This document shows, piece by piece, positions 18,042-26,416 of a stretch of 64,000 bases of DNA (within the stretch, counting starts at the first letter, position 1; each line of letters starts with the position of its first letter). Location: NCBI RefSeq assembly GCF_003725695.1, contig NZ_RJSE01000003.1, forward strand, positions 124,001 to 188,000, read 5' to 3'. Source of the DNA: Nocardioides marmoriginsengisoli. Lineage in GTDB: Bacteria > Actinomycetota > Actinomycetes > Propionibacteriales > Nocardioidaceae. The notes under the pieces were generated by a model. It made no database searches. It was not told where the DNA came from and saw only the letters and a list, made by a program, of their open reading frames with translations. The position numbers and the translations under genes were made by a program.

Positions 18042-18632
18042 CTACCGGTGGGTGCGCCCGGGGGCGGCCCGCAGGTGGGCCCGCTCCCCCTGCTTGCCGA
18101 TCAGGCTGAGGAACTCGACCGGCCCGGCGCCGGTGGCGCCGAACCAGTGCGGCGTGCGGGTGTCGAACTCCGCGGCTTCACCTGGCTTGAGGAGCAGGTC
18201 GTGCTCGCCGAGGACGAGCCGCAGGGTGCCGTTCAGCACATAGGCCCAGTCGTAGCCCTCATGGGTGCGGAGCTCCGGTACGGCGTCGTCGTCACCGGCC
18301 GGCAGCACGAACTTGTAGGCCTGGATCCCGCCCGCGCGGCGGGTCAGCGGCAGCACCACCGCGCCGTTGCCGCCCTCGATCGGGCGCAGGTTGATCCGCG
18401 GATCACCGGTCGGCGGAGCCGCCACCAGCTCGTCGAGGGTGACTCCGTAGGCGCGCGCGAGCGGCAGCAGCTGCTCCAGGGTCGGCCGGCGCAGGCCCGC
18501 CTCGAGCCGGGACAGGGTGCTGGTGGAGATGCCGGTCTCCTCGGCCAGGTCGGCCAGCGTCACGTCCCGGCGCGCCCGCAGCAGCTTCAGCCGGGGCCCG
18601 ACGGAGTCCAGGGTCTGATCGACGTCGCTCAT
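18042..18632 (-). CDS. XRE-cupin transcriptional regulator
   Basis: This 196-residue protein joins an N-terminal XRE helix-turn-helix (residues about 14-65: TLADLAEETGISTSTLSRLE) to a C-terminal cupin barrel (about 110-190, with RTHEGYDWAYVLNG and PHWFGATG). Such regulators sense a small ligand through the cupin. It is divergent from a methyltransferase-MFS operon, with a perfect 14-bp palindrome only 9 bp before its own start, pointing to autoregulation and control of the neighbours. ATG 18632 was chosen; CAAACT lies 6 nt upstream and there is no ribosome binding site. Confidence 0.87.
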   Translation of the reverse strand: MSDVDQTLDSVGPRLKLLRARRDVTLADLAEETGISTSTLSRLEAGLRRPTLEQLLPLARAYGVTLDELVAAPPTGDPRINLRPIEGGNGAVVLPLTRRAGGIQAYKFVLPAGDDDAVPELRTHEGYDWAYVLNGTLRLVLGEHDLLLKPGEAAEFDTRTPHWFGATGAGPVEFLSLIGKQGERAHLRAAPGRTHR

Positions 18633-18641
18633 GGATCGAGT

Positions 18642-18655
18642 TTGCCATTTGGCAA
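18642..18655. promoter_or_regulatory. Palindromic operator for the XRE-cupin regulator
   Basis: TTGCCA-TT-TGGCAA is a perfect inverted repeat in the 85-bp divergent intergenic region. A looser copy (TTGCACATCTGCCA) follows at about 18661-18674. Position and symmetry fit an autoregulatory site; binding by this regulator is inferred. Confidence 0.55.
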
Positions 18656-18717
18656 CAAGGTTTGCACATCTGCCACTCTCCGACGCATCCTCGAAGGACC
18701 ACGACAGAGGGGGACGG

Positions 18718-19326
18718 ATGACGTTCGAGTTCGACAAGGACTACTGGGAGCAGCACTGGCAGGACCGGGACGGCGGCACGATGGCCGGCGCTCCCCCGAA
18801 CCCGTACCTCGCGCGCGAGCTCGAGGACCTGCGACCGGGCACCGCCCTGGATGCCGGCTGCGGCAGCGGTGCGGAGGCGATCTGGCTGGCCGGTCACGGA
18901 TGGCAGGTGACCGCGGCCGACATCTCCGCCGAGGCGCTCACCCACGCAGCCGCACGCGGTGGCTCAGCCACTGCGGTGGAGTGGGTCGAGGCGGACCTGA
19001 CCACCTGGGATCCGGGCCGCCGGTTCGACCTGGTGATGACCCACTACGCGCATCCGGCCATGTCGCAGCTGGCGTTCTACGACCGGATCGCCCGGTGGGT
19101 GGCACCGGGCGGCACCCTCCTGATCGTCGGCCACCTGCACACCCATGACTCCGGGCACGGGGACCATCCCCCGGCCGAGGCCTCGGCGACCGCCGCGACG
19201 ATCACCGCGCGCCTGGACGACGACGCGTGGCGGATCGTCACCGCGGACGAGCAGGACCGCGCGGTGGCCGGCGGGCACGGCACCACGCTGCGGGACGTCG
19301 TCGTACGGGCGGAGCGGCGGGCGTGA
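18718..19326 (+). CDS. Class I SAM-dependent methyltransferase
   Basis: This 202-residue protein contains the SAM-binding motif I (LDAGCGSGAEAIWLA), an acidic motif II (VTAADIS) and the motif VEWVEADLTTW, with a characteristic start DKDYWEQHWQDRD. The C-terminal half has a His-rich loop GHLHTHDSGHGDH that might bind a metal or a thiol acceptor (speculative). The substrate is unknown; its coupling to an exporter (4-bp overlap, GTGA) and divergence from a ligand-sensing regulator suggest a small-molecule modification or detoxification role. ATG 18718 follows GAGGGGGA. Confidence 0.85.
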   Translation: MTFEFDKDYWEQHWQDRDGGTMAGAPPNPYLARELEDLRPGTALDAGCGSGAEAIWLAGHGWQVTAADISAEALTHAAARGGSATAVEWVEADLTTWDPGRRFDLVMTHYAHPAMSQLAFYDRIARWVAPGGTLLIVGHLHTHDSGHGDHPPAEASATAATITARLDDDAWRIVTADEQDRAVAGGHGTTLRDVVVRAERRA

Positions 19327-20894
19327 GCGCGCCGACCGTCACCGACCCGCGCCGGCGTCGGGCCATCCTGGTCGCGGTCTGCGTCGCGCTGATGGCCGTG
19401 ATCGCCTCGGTGTCCGGGCTGAACGTCGCGCAGCCCCAGCTCGCGCTCGAGTTCGACGCCTCGCAGACCGAGGTGCTCTGGTTCATCAACATCTACACGA
19501 TCAGCCTGGCCGCACTCCTGCTGCCGCTCGGCGCGATCGGCGACCGCTGGGGGCGCCGACCGGTGCTGCTCGCCGGGCTCGCCGTCTTCGGGGCGGCGAG
19601 CGCGCTGGCCGGACTGGCACCGACGTCCGAGGTGATGCTCGCGGCCCGGCTGCTCAGCGGGATCGGAGCGGCGATGATCATGCCGGTCACGCTGGCCGTG
19701 ATTACCTCGACGTTCCCGGACGAGGAGCGGTCCAAGGCGATCGGCGTGTGGACGGCGGTCGCTGGCGGTGGCGGCATCCTCGGGATGTATCTGTCCGCGG
19801 TGCTGGTCGACGTGGCGGACTGGCGGTGGCTGTTCGCGCTGCCGGTGGCCCTGGTCGTCGTCGCCGCAGTCGCGGCGCTGCGGTCGGTCCCGAACTCGCG
19901 GGAGCCGTCGGAGCACCCGCTCGACGTCGTCGGTGCGCTCGCGTCGGTGGTCGCCGTCCTCGGCCTGGTGTTCTTCCTGCACGAAGGCCCCGACCAGGGC
20001 TGGGGCGCCCCGGTGACGCTGGCGAGCCTGGCAGTCGGCCTGCTCGGCGCCGCCGGGTTCGCCCGGTGGGAGCTGCGCCGGACCGCGCCGCTGCTCGACG
20101 TACGGCTCTTCCGCGAACGCGGCCTCGCGAGCGGCTCGGCCGCGTTGCTGGGGGTGTTCGGCGTCCAGGCCGGGATCTTCGTGGTGTTGTTCCCCTTCTT
20201 CCAGGCCGTCCTCGGCTGGTCGGGCCTGCACGCGACCCTGGCGCTGATGCCGATGGCGGTGCTGATGATGGCCGCTTCCGGCCTGGCGCCGCACCTGGCC
20301 GCGCGGATCGGAAGCCGCGCGACGATGGCGGCCGGGATCCTGCTCGGCGGCCTCGGCCTGGCCCTGATGGCGCTGCTGGTCTCCGTCGACGGCGGGTACG
20401 CCTCGGTGCTGCCCGGGATGCTCGCCATGGGTTTGGGCATGGGGTTGTCGATGACGCCGTCGACCGAGGCGATCACCACCGCGTTGCCCCGGGAGCGCCA
20501 GGGCGTCGCCTCGGCCCTCAACGACGTCACCCGCGAGCTCGGCACCGCCCTCGGCGTCGCGCTCCTCGGCGCGGTGCTGGCCACCGGCTACGGCCGCGCG
20601 ATCGACCCGCACCTCGGCGACCTGCCGGCGGGCACGGCCGCGCGTGCCCGGGAGGGCATCGCCAACGCGCTGGCCGCCGCCGGCAGCGAGGACCGGTCTC
20701 TCGTCCGGGCCGCGCAGGACGCCTTCGTCGACGGCTGGCAGCAGGCGATGTGGGCGGGGGTGGCCGTGATGGCGGTCCTGCTCGGTTACGTCCTGCTGCG
20801 CGGCCCGGGGACCGGACCACGTGGCACCGAATCGACCCGAAATCAGTCCGGGAAAGATGTCGAGAACCCGGCACCGGCTCCGTCCTCGGGGTGA
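19323..20894 (+). CDS. MFS drug/H+ antiporter, DHA2-like (14 TM)
   Basis: This 523-residue major facilitator has about 14 transmembrane segments. Motif A is GAIGDRWGRRP, motif C-like glycine pairs occur in helix 5 (VAGGGGILG), and the N-terminal VSGLNVAQPQLALEFDAS matches the EmrB/QacA-like exporter group. It probably exports a toxic amphiphile by proton antiport. The GTG start overlaps the methyltransferase stop by 4 bp. Both may be controlled by the divergent cupin regulator. Confidence 0.88.
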   Translation: MSAPTVTDPRRRRAILVAVCVALMAVIASVSGLNVAQPQLALEFDASQTEVLWFINIYTISLAALLLPLGAIGDRWGRRPVLLAGLAVFGAASALAGLAPTSEVMLAARLLSGIGAAMIMPVTLAVITSTFPDEERSKAIGVWTAVAGGGGILGMYLSAVLVDVADWRWLFALPVALVVVAAVAALRSVPNSREPSEHPLDVVGALASVVAVLGLVFFLHEGPDQGWGAPVTLASLAVGLLGAAGFARWELRRTAPLLDVRLFRERGLASGSAALLGVFGVQAGIFVVLFPFFQAVLGWSGLHATLALMPMAVLMMAASGLAPHLAARIGSRATMAAGILLGGLGLALMALLVSVDGGYASVLPGMLAMGLGMGLSMTPSTEAITTALPRERQGVASALNDVTRELGTALGVALLGAVLATGYGRAIDPHLGDLPAGTAARAREGIANALAAAGSEDRSLVRAAQDAFVDGWQQAMWAGVAVMAVLLGYVLLRGPGTGPRGTESTRNQSGKDVENPAPAPSSG

Positions 20895-20935
20895 AGGCGA
20901 CCACAATGGGTCCCACCAGCACCGAGGAGATCACC

Positions 20936-21340
20936 ATGAAGTACCTGCTGCTCAAGCACTACCGCGGAGCCCCGGTCCCGGAGAACTTCGTGACCATGGA
21001 CCAGTGGACTCCGCAGGAGATCACCGACCACGTCCAGTTCATGCGCGACTTCGCAGCCAAGCTCGAGACCACCGGCGAGTTCGTCGACGCCCAGGGGCTG
21101 GCGCCCGAGGGCACCTGGGTCCAGTACGGCGGCGAGGGCAAGCCGCCGGTCACCGACGGCCCGTTCGCGGAGACCAAGGACCTGATCGCCGGCTGGATGG
21201 TGATCGACGTCGACAGCTACGAGCGCGCCCTCGAGGTCGCCGGTGAGCTCTCCGCGGCCCCGGGCGCGGGCGGGAGGCCGATCCACGAGTGGCTCGAGCT
21301 GCGCCCGTTCATGTCCGCGCCGCCCACCGTGGCCGACTGA
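20936..21340 (+). CDS. YCII/DGPF-domain protein
   Basis: This 134-residue protein starts MKYLLLKHYRG and holds the DGPF motif in PVTDGPFAETKDLIAGW, placing it in the YCII-related DGPF family. Such proteins accompany ECF42-type sigma factors, and one follows here 7 nt downstream. The biochemical function of the family is not established. ATG 20936 has a strong GAGGAG binding site. A 41-nt gap separates it from the MFS gene, so it may belong to the same transcript or start its own. Confidence 0.88.
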   Translation: MKYLLLKHYRGAPVPENFVTMDQWTPQEITDHVQFMRDFAAKLETTGEFVDAQGLAPEGTWVQYGGEGKPPVTDGPFAETKDLIAGWMVIDVDSYERALEVAGELSAAPGAGGRPIHEWLELRPFMSAPPTVAD

Positions 21341-21347
21341 CCCACTC

Positions 21348-22490
21348 GTGGACGAACTCCTGCTCCGGAGCCTGACACCTCAGGTGCTCGGCATCCTCGT
21401 CCGCCGCGGAGCCGACTTCGCGGCGGCCGAGGACGCCGTTCAGGACGCTCTGGTGGAGGCGGTCCGGGTCTGGCCGGCGGACCCTCCGCGGGATCCGAAG
21501 GCGTGGCTGGTCACGGTGGCCTGGCGCAAGTTCCTGGACGCGACGAGGGCGAACACCTCTCGGCGCCGCCGCGAGGACGTCTTCGACGACGAGCCGGCTC
21601 CCGGCACCCCGTCCGCGGTGGACGACTCGCTCCAGCTCTACTTCCTCTGCGCGCATCCCTCGCTGACCCCGTCGTCGGCAGTCGCGCTGACGCTGCGCGC
21701 GGTCGGCGGGCTCACCACCCGGCAAATCGCCGAGGCATACCTGGTGCCCGAGGCGACGATGGGGCAGCGGATCAGCCGGGCCAAACGGACCGTGGCCGAG
21801 GTCCGGCTCGACCAGCCCGGCGACGTCGCCACCGTTCTGCGGGTGCTCTACCTGGTCTTCAACGAGGGCTACTCCGGCAACGTCGACCTCGCAGCCGAGG
21901 CGATCCGGCTGACCCGGCAGCTCGCCGCCGCCATCGAGCACCCGGAGGTCGCCGGCCTGCTCGCCCTGATGCTGCTCAGCTATGCCCGGCGCGAGGCCCG
22001 GACCGCGCCCGACGGGAGCCTGGTCCCGCTCGCCGAGCAGGACCGCGGCCGCTGGGACACCGTCCTGATCGCCGAAGGCGTGTCCGTGCTGCAGGCCGCG
22101 CTGGCGCGGGACCGCCTCGGCGAGTTCCAGGCCCAGGCCGCGATCGCCGCCCTGCACGCCGACGCCGCCACCGCCGCCGAGACCGACTGGGTGCAGATCC
22201 TGGAGTGGTACGACGAGCTGGTCGGCCTCACCGACAACCCGGTCGTCCGGCTCAATCGCGCGGTCGCGGTCGGTGAGGCCGACGGTCCGCGGGCCGGCCT
22301 GGCCGCGCTCGCCGAGATCGACGACTCGCTCCCCCGTTACACCGCGGTGGCGGCGTACCTGCACGAGCGCGACGGCGACCCGGTGCTCGCGGCCCGCCTG
22401 TACGCCGAGGCGGCGCACCGAGCGCCGAACCTCGCCGAGCGCGACCACCTGACCCGGCAGGCGGCTCGGCTCAACACCCGCCGCGACTGA
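21348..22490 (+). CDS. ECF42-like sigma factor with C-terminal TPR-type domain
   Basis: This 380-residue sigma factor has region 2 (DFAAAEDAVQDALVEAVRVW), region 4 (TTRQIAEAYLVPEATMGQRI) and then about 200 residues of helical repeats, including VLYLVFNEGYS and LNRAVAVGEADGP, typical of the long ECF42 group whose C-terminal TPR extension replaces an anti-sigma factor. The DGPF partner just upstream strengthens the call. There is no anti-sigma gene nearby. The GTG at 21348 was chosen because upstream in-frame codons fall in the previous gene. Confidence 0.88.
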   Translation: MDELLLRSLTPQVLGILVRRGADFAAAEDAVQDALVEAVRVWPADPPRDPKAWLVTVAWRKFLDATRANTSRRRREDVFDDEPAPGTPSAVDDSLQLYFLCAHPSLTPSSAVALTLRAVGGLTTRQIAEAYLVPEATMGQRISRAKRTVAEVRLDQPGDVATVLRVLYLVFNEGYSGNVDLAAEAIRLTRQLAAAIEHPEVAGLLALMLLSYARREARTAPDGSLVPLAEQDRGRWDTVLIAEGVSVLQAALARDRLGEFQAQAAIAALHADAATAAETDWVQILEWYDELVGLTDNPVVRLNRAVAVGEADGPRAGLAALAEIDDSLPRYTAVAAYLHERDGDPVLAARLYAEAAHRAPNLAERDHLTRQAARLNTRRD

Positions 22491-22505
22491 CCCGGGCGGG
22501 TCCGC

Positions 22506-23468
22506 TCAACGCGGCAGGATCCGGTTGCCGGTCCGGAGCGCGTTGCGCTTGAGCCGGCCGGCCATCCGCCCGAGCGACGCCGAGACGGCGCCCTGGCTCG
22601 GGGGCGGGTCGAGGTCGACGGCGTCGCCGACCCGGAGGGTTCCGGTCGTCGCGATGTCGGCGTACACGCCGAGGCAGCGGTCGCCGTACCGGGACACGGC
22701 GCGCATCACCGCCGGGTCGGCGGGGACCCCGGCCTGCTCGCGCAGCGGCACCGTGCACCGCACCGTCGGGATCTCGATCCGCGCACTGACCTCGCCTGCG
22801 TGGAGGGTACCGCCGATCCAGTCCTGCTCGGCCAGCCCGTCGAGTCCGGTGTCGACGACGATGTTCGGCCGGAACCGCCGTACGTCGAAGTCCCCGCCGT
22901 GAGCGGCCATCGTCCGCAGGCTCGCCGTGGTCACGAGGTGCACCGGGTAGGCGTCGGCGAAGATGCCGATCGGCGTCGCGTAGATCGAGAGCTCGGCCAG
23001 CTTGCGCACCGGGAACATCGAGAGGTCCGGAAGGGCTTCGCCGTCGGCGATCCCGAACTGCTGGCGGATGTCCTTCTTCGAGGCCAGCACACCCCGGTAC
23101 GCCGCCTTGTCGTGCAACGGCGGCAGCGGAACCAGCGCGACCCGCTTGCCGGCAAGGTCGCTCAGCCGGGCGTCCAGGGCCTCCCGATCGGTGCTTGCGA
23201 TCCGGGTGCCGTCGGGAAAGGTGACGACGACGTCCGCGACATCGCCCGGACCGATGCCCGGCGCCGGCTCCTCGACGAAGCGAGCGGTGCAGCCGAGGAG
23301 CGCGGGGATCCGGCGCGCCGTGGTGACCGCGTTCAGCTCCAGGTCACGGACGGCCCACATCCGGTCGCCGTGCAGCGCGCGCTCGTCGACGACCGAGGAC
23401 TCGATCCGTTCGCCGCCCATCGACTTCACCGGGTAGCGCCACAGCTCCGCAACGGTGCCGACGTTCAT
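22506..23468 (-). CDS. MOSC domain protein with N-terminal beta-barrel
   Basis: This 320-residue protein begins with the MOSC N-terminal barrel (ELWRYPVKSMGGE) and ends with a MOSC domain (RFRPNIVVDT, then TVRCTVPL with the conserved cysteine near residue 240, and the RCLGVYADI tail). The family includes molybdenum-cofactor sulfurase C-terminal domains and mARC-like proteins that handle Moco or sulfur. The reaction here is unknown. ATG 23468 has AAAGGTGGG upstream; a GTG at 23480 is an alternative. It is divergent from the small monooxygenase. Confidence 0.87.
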   Translation of the reverse strand: MNVGTVAELWRYPVKSMGGERIESSVVDERALHGDRMWAVRDLELNAVTTARRIPALLGCTARFVEEPAPGIGPGDVADVVVTFPDGTRIASTDREALDARLSDLAGKRVALVPLPPLHDKAAYRGVLASKKDIRQQFGIADGEALPDLSMFPVRKLAELSIYATPIGIFADAYPVHLVTTASLRTMAAHGGDFDVRRFRPNIVVDTGLDGLAEQDWIGGTLHAGEVSARIEIPTVRCTVPLREQAGVPADPAVMRAVSRYGDRCLGVYADIATTGTLRVGDAVDLDPPPSQGAVSASLGRMAGRLKRNALRTGNRILPR

Positions 23469-23523
23469 CAGATGGCCCACCTTTGTCAGAAGTCCCGCGA
23501 GAGTACCGTCTCCGAGGTGCGGC

Positions 23524-23529
23524 TAGCCT
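23524..23529 (+). promoter_or_regulatory. Leaderless -10 hexamer of the ABM-domain gene
   Basis: TAGCCT, then exactly 6 nt (GACGCG), then the GTG start at 23536; no ribosome binding site. Confidence 0.5.
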
Positions 23530-23535
23530 GACGCG

Positions 23536-23829
23536 GTGATCATCGTTGCCGGGCATCTGCGCGTCGCCGAAGGCGAGCGCGACCAGTACCTCGAAGCCGT
23601 GGCGGAGGTGACGGCCCAGGCGCGTCAGGCACCCGGCTGCCACGACTTCGTCCAGTCAGCCGATCCGCTCGACCCGGAGCGGATTGTCATCTACGAGCGC
23701 TGGGAGAGCGACGAGGCGCTCCTGGCCTTCCGCACGTCCGGCAGCGAGGAACCCGGGTCGCCGGCAGTACCGGACGTCCTCGACGCGGACGTGTCGAAGT
23801 ACCGGATCTCTGCCGTCGAGAGTCCGTAG
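23536..23829 (+). CDS. Antibiotic biosynthesis monooxygenase (ABM) domain protein
   Basis: This 97-residue ferredoxin-like-fold protein matches the ABM/quinol monooxygenase family by the pattern GHLRVAEGERDQYLEAV, then ARQAPGCHDFVQSADPLDP and ERIVIYERWESDEAL. Members include quinol monooxygenases and haem-degrading enzymes; many are uncharacterised. No cofactor residue distinguishes which. It is short and monocistronic, between MOSC (divergent) and sigA (convergent). Confidence 0.82.
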   Translation: MIIVAGHLRVAEGERDQYLEAVAEVTAQARQAPGCHDFVQSADPLDPERIVIYERWESDEALLAFRTSGSEEPGSPAVPDVLDADVSKYRISAVESP

Positions 23830-23858
23830 ACCCGGCCGCTCGCGCGACTGGCGCTCGG

Positions 23859-25118
23859 TCAGTCGAGGTAGTCGCGCAGGACCTGCGAGCGCGACGGGTG
23901 CCGCAGCTTCGACATCGTCTTCGACTCGATCTGACGGATCCGCTCGCGGGTCACGCCGTAGACCTTGCCGATCTCGTCGAGGGTCTTCGGCTGGCCGTCG
24001 GTCAGGCCGAAGCGCATCGAGACCACGCCGGCCTCGCGCTCGGAGAGGGTGTCTAGGACCGCGTGCAACTGCTCCTGGAGCAGGGTGAAGCTGACCGCGT
24101 CGGCCGGGACGATCGCCTCGGAGTCCTCGATCAGGTCGCCGAACTCGGAGTCGCCGTCCTCGCCCAGCGGGGTGTGCAGCGAGATCGGCTCACGGCCGTA
24201 CTTCTGGACCTCGATGACCTTTTCGGGGGTCATGTCGAGCTCCTTGGCGAGCTCCTCGGGCGTGGGCTCGCGGCCCAGGTCCTGGAGCATCTGCCGCTGA
24301 ACGCGGGCGAGCTTGTTGATGACCTCGACCATGTGCACCGGGATCCGGATGGTGCGGGCCTGGTCGGCCATCGCGCGGGTGATCGCCTGCCGGATCCACC
24401 AGGTCGCGTACGTCGAGAACTTGTAGCCCTTGGTGTAGTCGAACTTCTCGACCGCACGGATCAGGCCGAGGTTGCCCTCCTGGATCAGGTCCAGGAACAG
24501 CATGCCGCGACCGGTGTAGCGCTTGGCCAGCGAGACGACGAGTCGCAGGTTGGCCTCGAGCAGGTGGTTCTTGGCGCGCTTGCCGTCCTCGGAGATCCAG
24601 GTCAGCTCGTCGAGCATCTTGGCGCTGACCTTGCCGCCCTTGCCGAGCTTCTCCTCGGAGAAGAGGCCGGCCTCGATCCGCTTGGCGAGCTCGACCTCCA
24701 TCTCGGCGTTGAGGAGGGGCACCTTGCCGATCTGCTTGAGGTAGTCCTTGACCGGGTCGGCGGTCGCGCCGGCGACCATGACCTGCTGCTCGGGCTCGTC
24801 GGTGTCGTCAGCGGCGGAGACCGTGAAGGCCTTCTTCTCGTCCTCGACGATCGTCGCGTCGGACTTGACGTCGGCCTCGAACTGCTCGTCGGAGATGTCC
24901 GGGAGGACCTTCTTGCCGTCAGGACCGATGACCAGCGCCACCTCTTCGACAGCGGCGGCCTTCTTCGCCGGGGCCTTCTTGGCCGGCGCAGCCTTCTTGG
25001 CGGCCGGAGCCGCCTTCTTCGCCGGCGCAGCGGCGGTCTTGGCAGGTGCCTTCTTCGTCGCGGCCGGAGCAGTCTTGGCGGACTTCCGGGTGGTCGCGGT
25101 GGACGAGCTCGAGGACAC
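23859..25118 (-). CDS. sigA: Primary RNA polymerase sigma factor (SigA/HrdB)
   Basis: This 419-residue sigma-70 has a low-complexity Lys/Ala/Pro N-terminus (about residues 15-60), then region 1.2 ([21 protein letters not shown]), region 2 ([52 protein letters not shown]), region 3, and region 4 ([33 protein letters not shown]). It is full length, with a canonical region 4.2, and is the housekeeping sigma factor. The GTG start has GAGAGGTAG upstream. The 172-bp leader region holds a TTGACA (minus strand, 25188-25193) without a matching -10 at normal spacing. Confidence 0.96.
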   Translation of the reverse strand: MSSSSSTATTRKSAKTAPAATKKAPAKTAAAPAKKAAPAAKKAAPAKKAPAKKAAAVEEVALVIGPDGKKVLPDISDEQFEADVKSDATIVEDEKKAFTVSAADDTDEPEQQVMVAGATADPVKDYLKQIGKVPLLNAEMEVELAKRIEAGLFSEEKLGKGGKVSAKMLDELTWISEDGKRAKNHLLEANLRLVVSLAKRYTGRGMLFLDLIQEGNLGLIRAVEKFDYTKGYKFSTYATWWIRQAITRAMADQARTIRIPVHMVEVINKLARVQRQMLQDLGREPTPEELAKELDMTPEKVIEVQKYGREPISLHTPLGEDGDSEFGDLIEDSEAIVPADAVSFTLLQEQLHAVLDTLSEREAGVVSMRFGLTDGQPKTLDEIGKVYGVTRERIRQIESKTMSKLRHPSRSQVLRDYLD

Positions 25119-25290
25119 GAACTACCTCTCGGTCAGACAGTGGATTTCGGTGCAGAAGCGTTTCTGGGGCGCGGCAAAGGCCGTACCTGTCAACAGCCGC
25201 ACCGTCATTCTGTCATGGCGCCGGTGAAAACCTCCGATCGGCCCTGCAAACGGTCCAGACCTCGACCGAGCGACCGGCGTACGCGATGGA

Positions 25291-25851
25291 TCAGCCCTTC
25301 GCGGCGGCCTTCTTCTCCTTCTTGTACGCGCGCACCTTGCCCAGCGACTCCGGATCGACGACGTCGGCCACCGACCGGAACCCGTCGAGGCTGTAGTCCC
25401 CCACCGCCTTCTCCCAGCCCTGCGGGTGCACGCCCAGCTGCTTCGCCACCAGGGCGGTGAAGATCTGCGCCTTCTGCTTGCCGAAGCCGGACAGCGCCAT
25501 CACTCGCTTGACCAGGTCGGAACCGTCGGCGGCCTCGGTCCAGATCCGGGACGCGTCCCCGCCGTAGATGTCGACGACGTCGCGGGCGACCGCCTGGATC
25601 TTGGTCGCCATCGACCCGGGGAACCGGTGCACGGCCGGAGTCACCGAGCAGAGCGCCGCGAACTCCTCGGGGTTCGCCGCCGCGATGGTCGCCGGGTCCA
25701 AGGTGCCGAACCGGTCGAGCAGCTTCGCCGGTCCGCGGAATGCGTGCTCCATCGGGTACTGCTGATCCAGCAGCATTCCCAACAGCAGCGCGAACGGGTC
25801 GTCGGTCAGGACCTTGTCGGCAGCGTCGTCGCCGGTGATCTGGATCGCCAT
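25291..25851 (-). CDS. HhH-GPD-type base-excision repair family protein
   Basis: This 186-residue protein of the actinobacterial uncharacterised HhH-GPD family has the segment LLGMLLDQQYPMEHAFRGP near the start and a helix-hairpin-helix-like region VMALSGFGKQKAQIFTALV. The C-terminus is Lys/Ala-rich. It is presumed to be a DNA glycosylase for damaged bases, but the iron-sulfur cluster cysteines of EndoIII and MutY are absent and activity is unproven. ATG 25851 has a GGAGG site. The same neighbour is often seen near hrdB in actinomycetes. Confidence 0.83.
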   Translation of the reverse strand: MAIQITGDDAADKVLTDDPFALLLGMLLDQQYPMEHAFRGPAKLLDRFGTLDPATIAAANPEEFAALCSVTPAVHRFPGSMATKIQAVARDVVDIYGGDASRIWTEAADGSDLVKRVMALSGFGKQKAQIFTALVAKQLGVHPQGWEKAVGDYSLDGFRSVADVVDPESLGKVRAYKKEKKAAAKG

Positions 25852-25979
25852 GCCTCCATCATCACCCAGTACGGCGCGGGGCGCGCGACTCAGGTCCGCG
25901 AGGCAGCGCGCGGACGTCGAGATCCGCACCCTGTGGATCGTCGCAGCGCGACCGGCACGACAGCGCGGATCCTGGTGGG

Positions 25980-26411
25980 GTGCCTCTCGACCCCGACCTC
26001 CTCCACGAGCAGCTGCGACGCGCGCTGATCAGGTTCGTCGGCTCCACCGTCCCGCGGCAGCGGAGCCCAGCCGTGCTGCACCTCGGCACCCCGGGCAGCG
26101 CCCACCTGACCTTCGAGCAGCAGCCGGCCTACGACTCGGGGCTCTGGGCGGACGTGATCGAGCGGGCTCTCGACGGGTTGGACCTCGATCGGAGCACCCC
26201 GGTCCCGTGGGTGACCCGGACCGGGGAGCTCTCGCCCGGCGACCACGACTTCGGCTGGTTCGCGGCGGTCCGGGAGGGGTTCGGACGGCACGGGCTCGAC
26301 CTGCCCGGCTTCTTCGTGATGAACCAGCACGGCTGGTTCGACCTGACCACCGACACCGAGCCGACCCTGTGCCGGGTGCGCCGCCGGAAGCGTCGCGCGC
26401 TCAGTGCTTGA
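25980..26411 (+). CDS. Hypothetical protein, 143 residues
   Basis: This is a soluble protein with normal codon bias for the genome, rich in Trp and Phe in the middle (PVPWVTRTGELSPGDHDFGW and FFVMNQHGWFDL), ending in a strongly basic tail VRRRKRRALSA. No known catalytic motif is visible; an RNA/DNA-binding tail or a membrane-associated role is possible. The GTG has GATCCT 6 nt before it, so it may be leaderless. It is divergent from the HhH-GPD gene and converges on the GCS2 gene. Confidence 0.6.
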   Translation: MPLDPDLLHEQLRRALIRFVGSTVPRQRSPAVLHLGTPGSAHLTFEQQPAYDSGLWADVIERALDGLDLDRSTPVPWVTRTGELSPGDHDFGWFAAVREGFGRHGLDLPGFFVMNQHGWFDLTTDTEPTLCRVRRRKRRALSA

Positions 26412-26416
26412 GCGGC

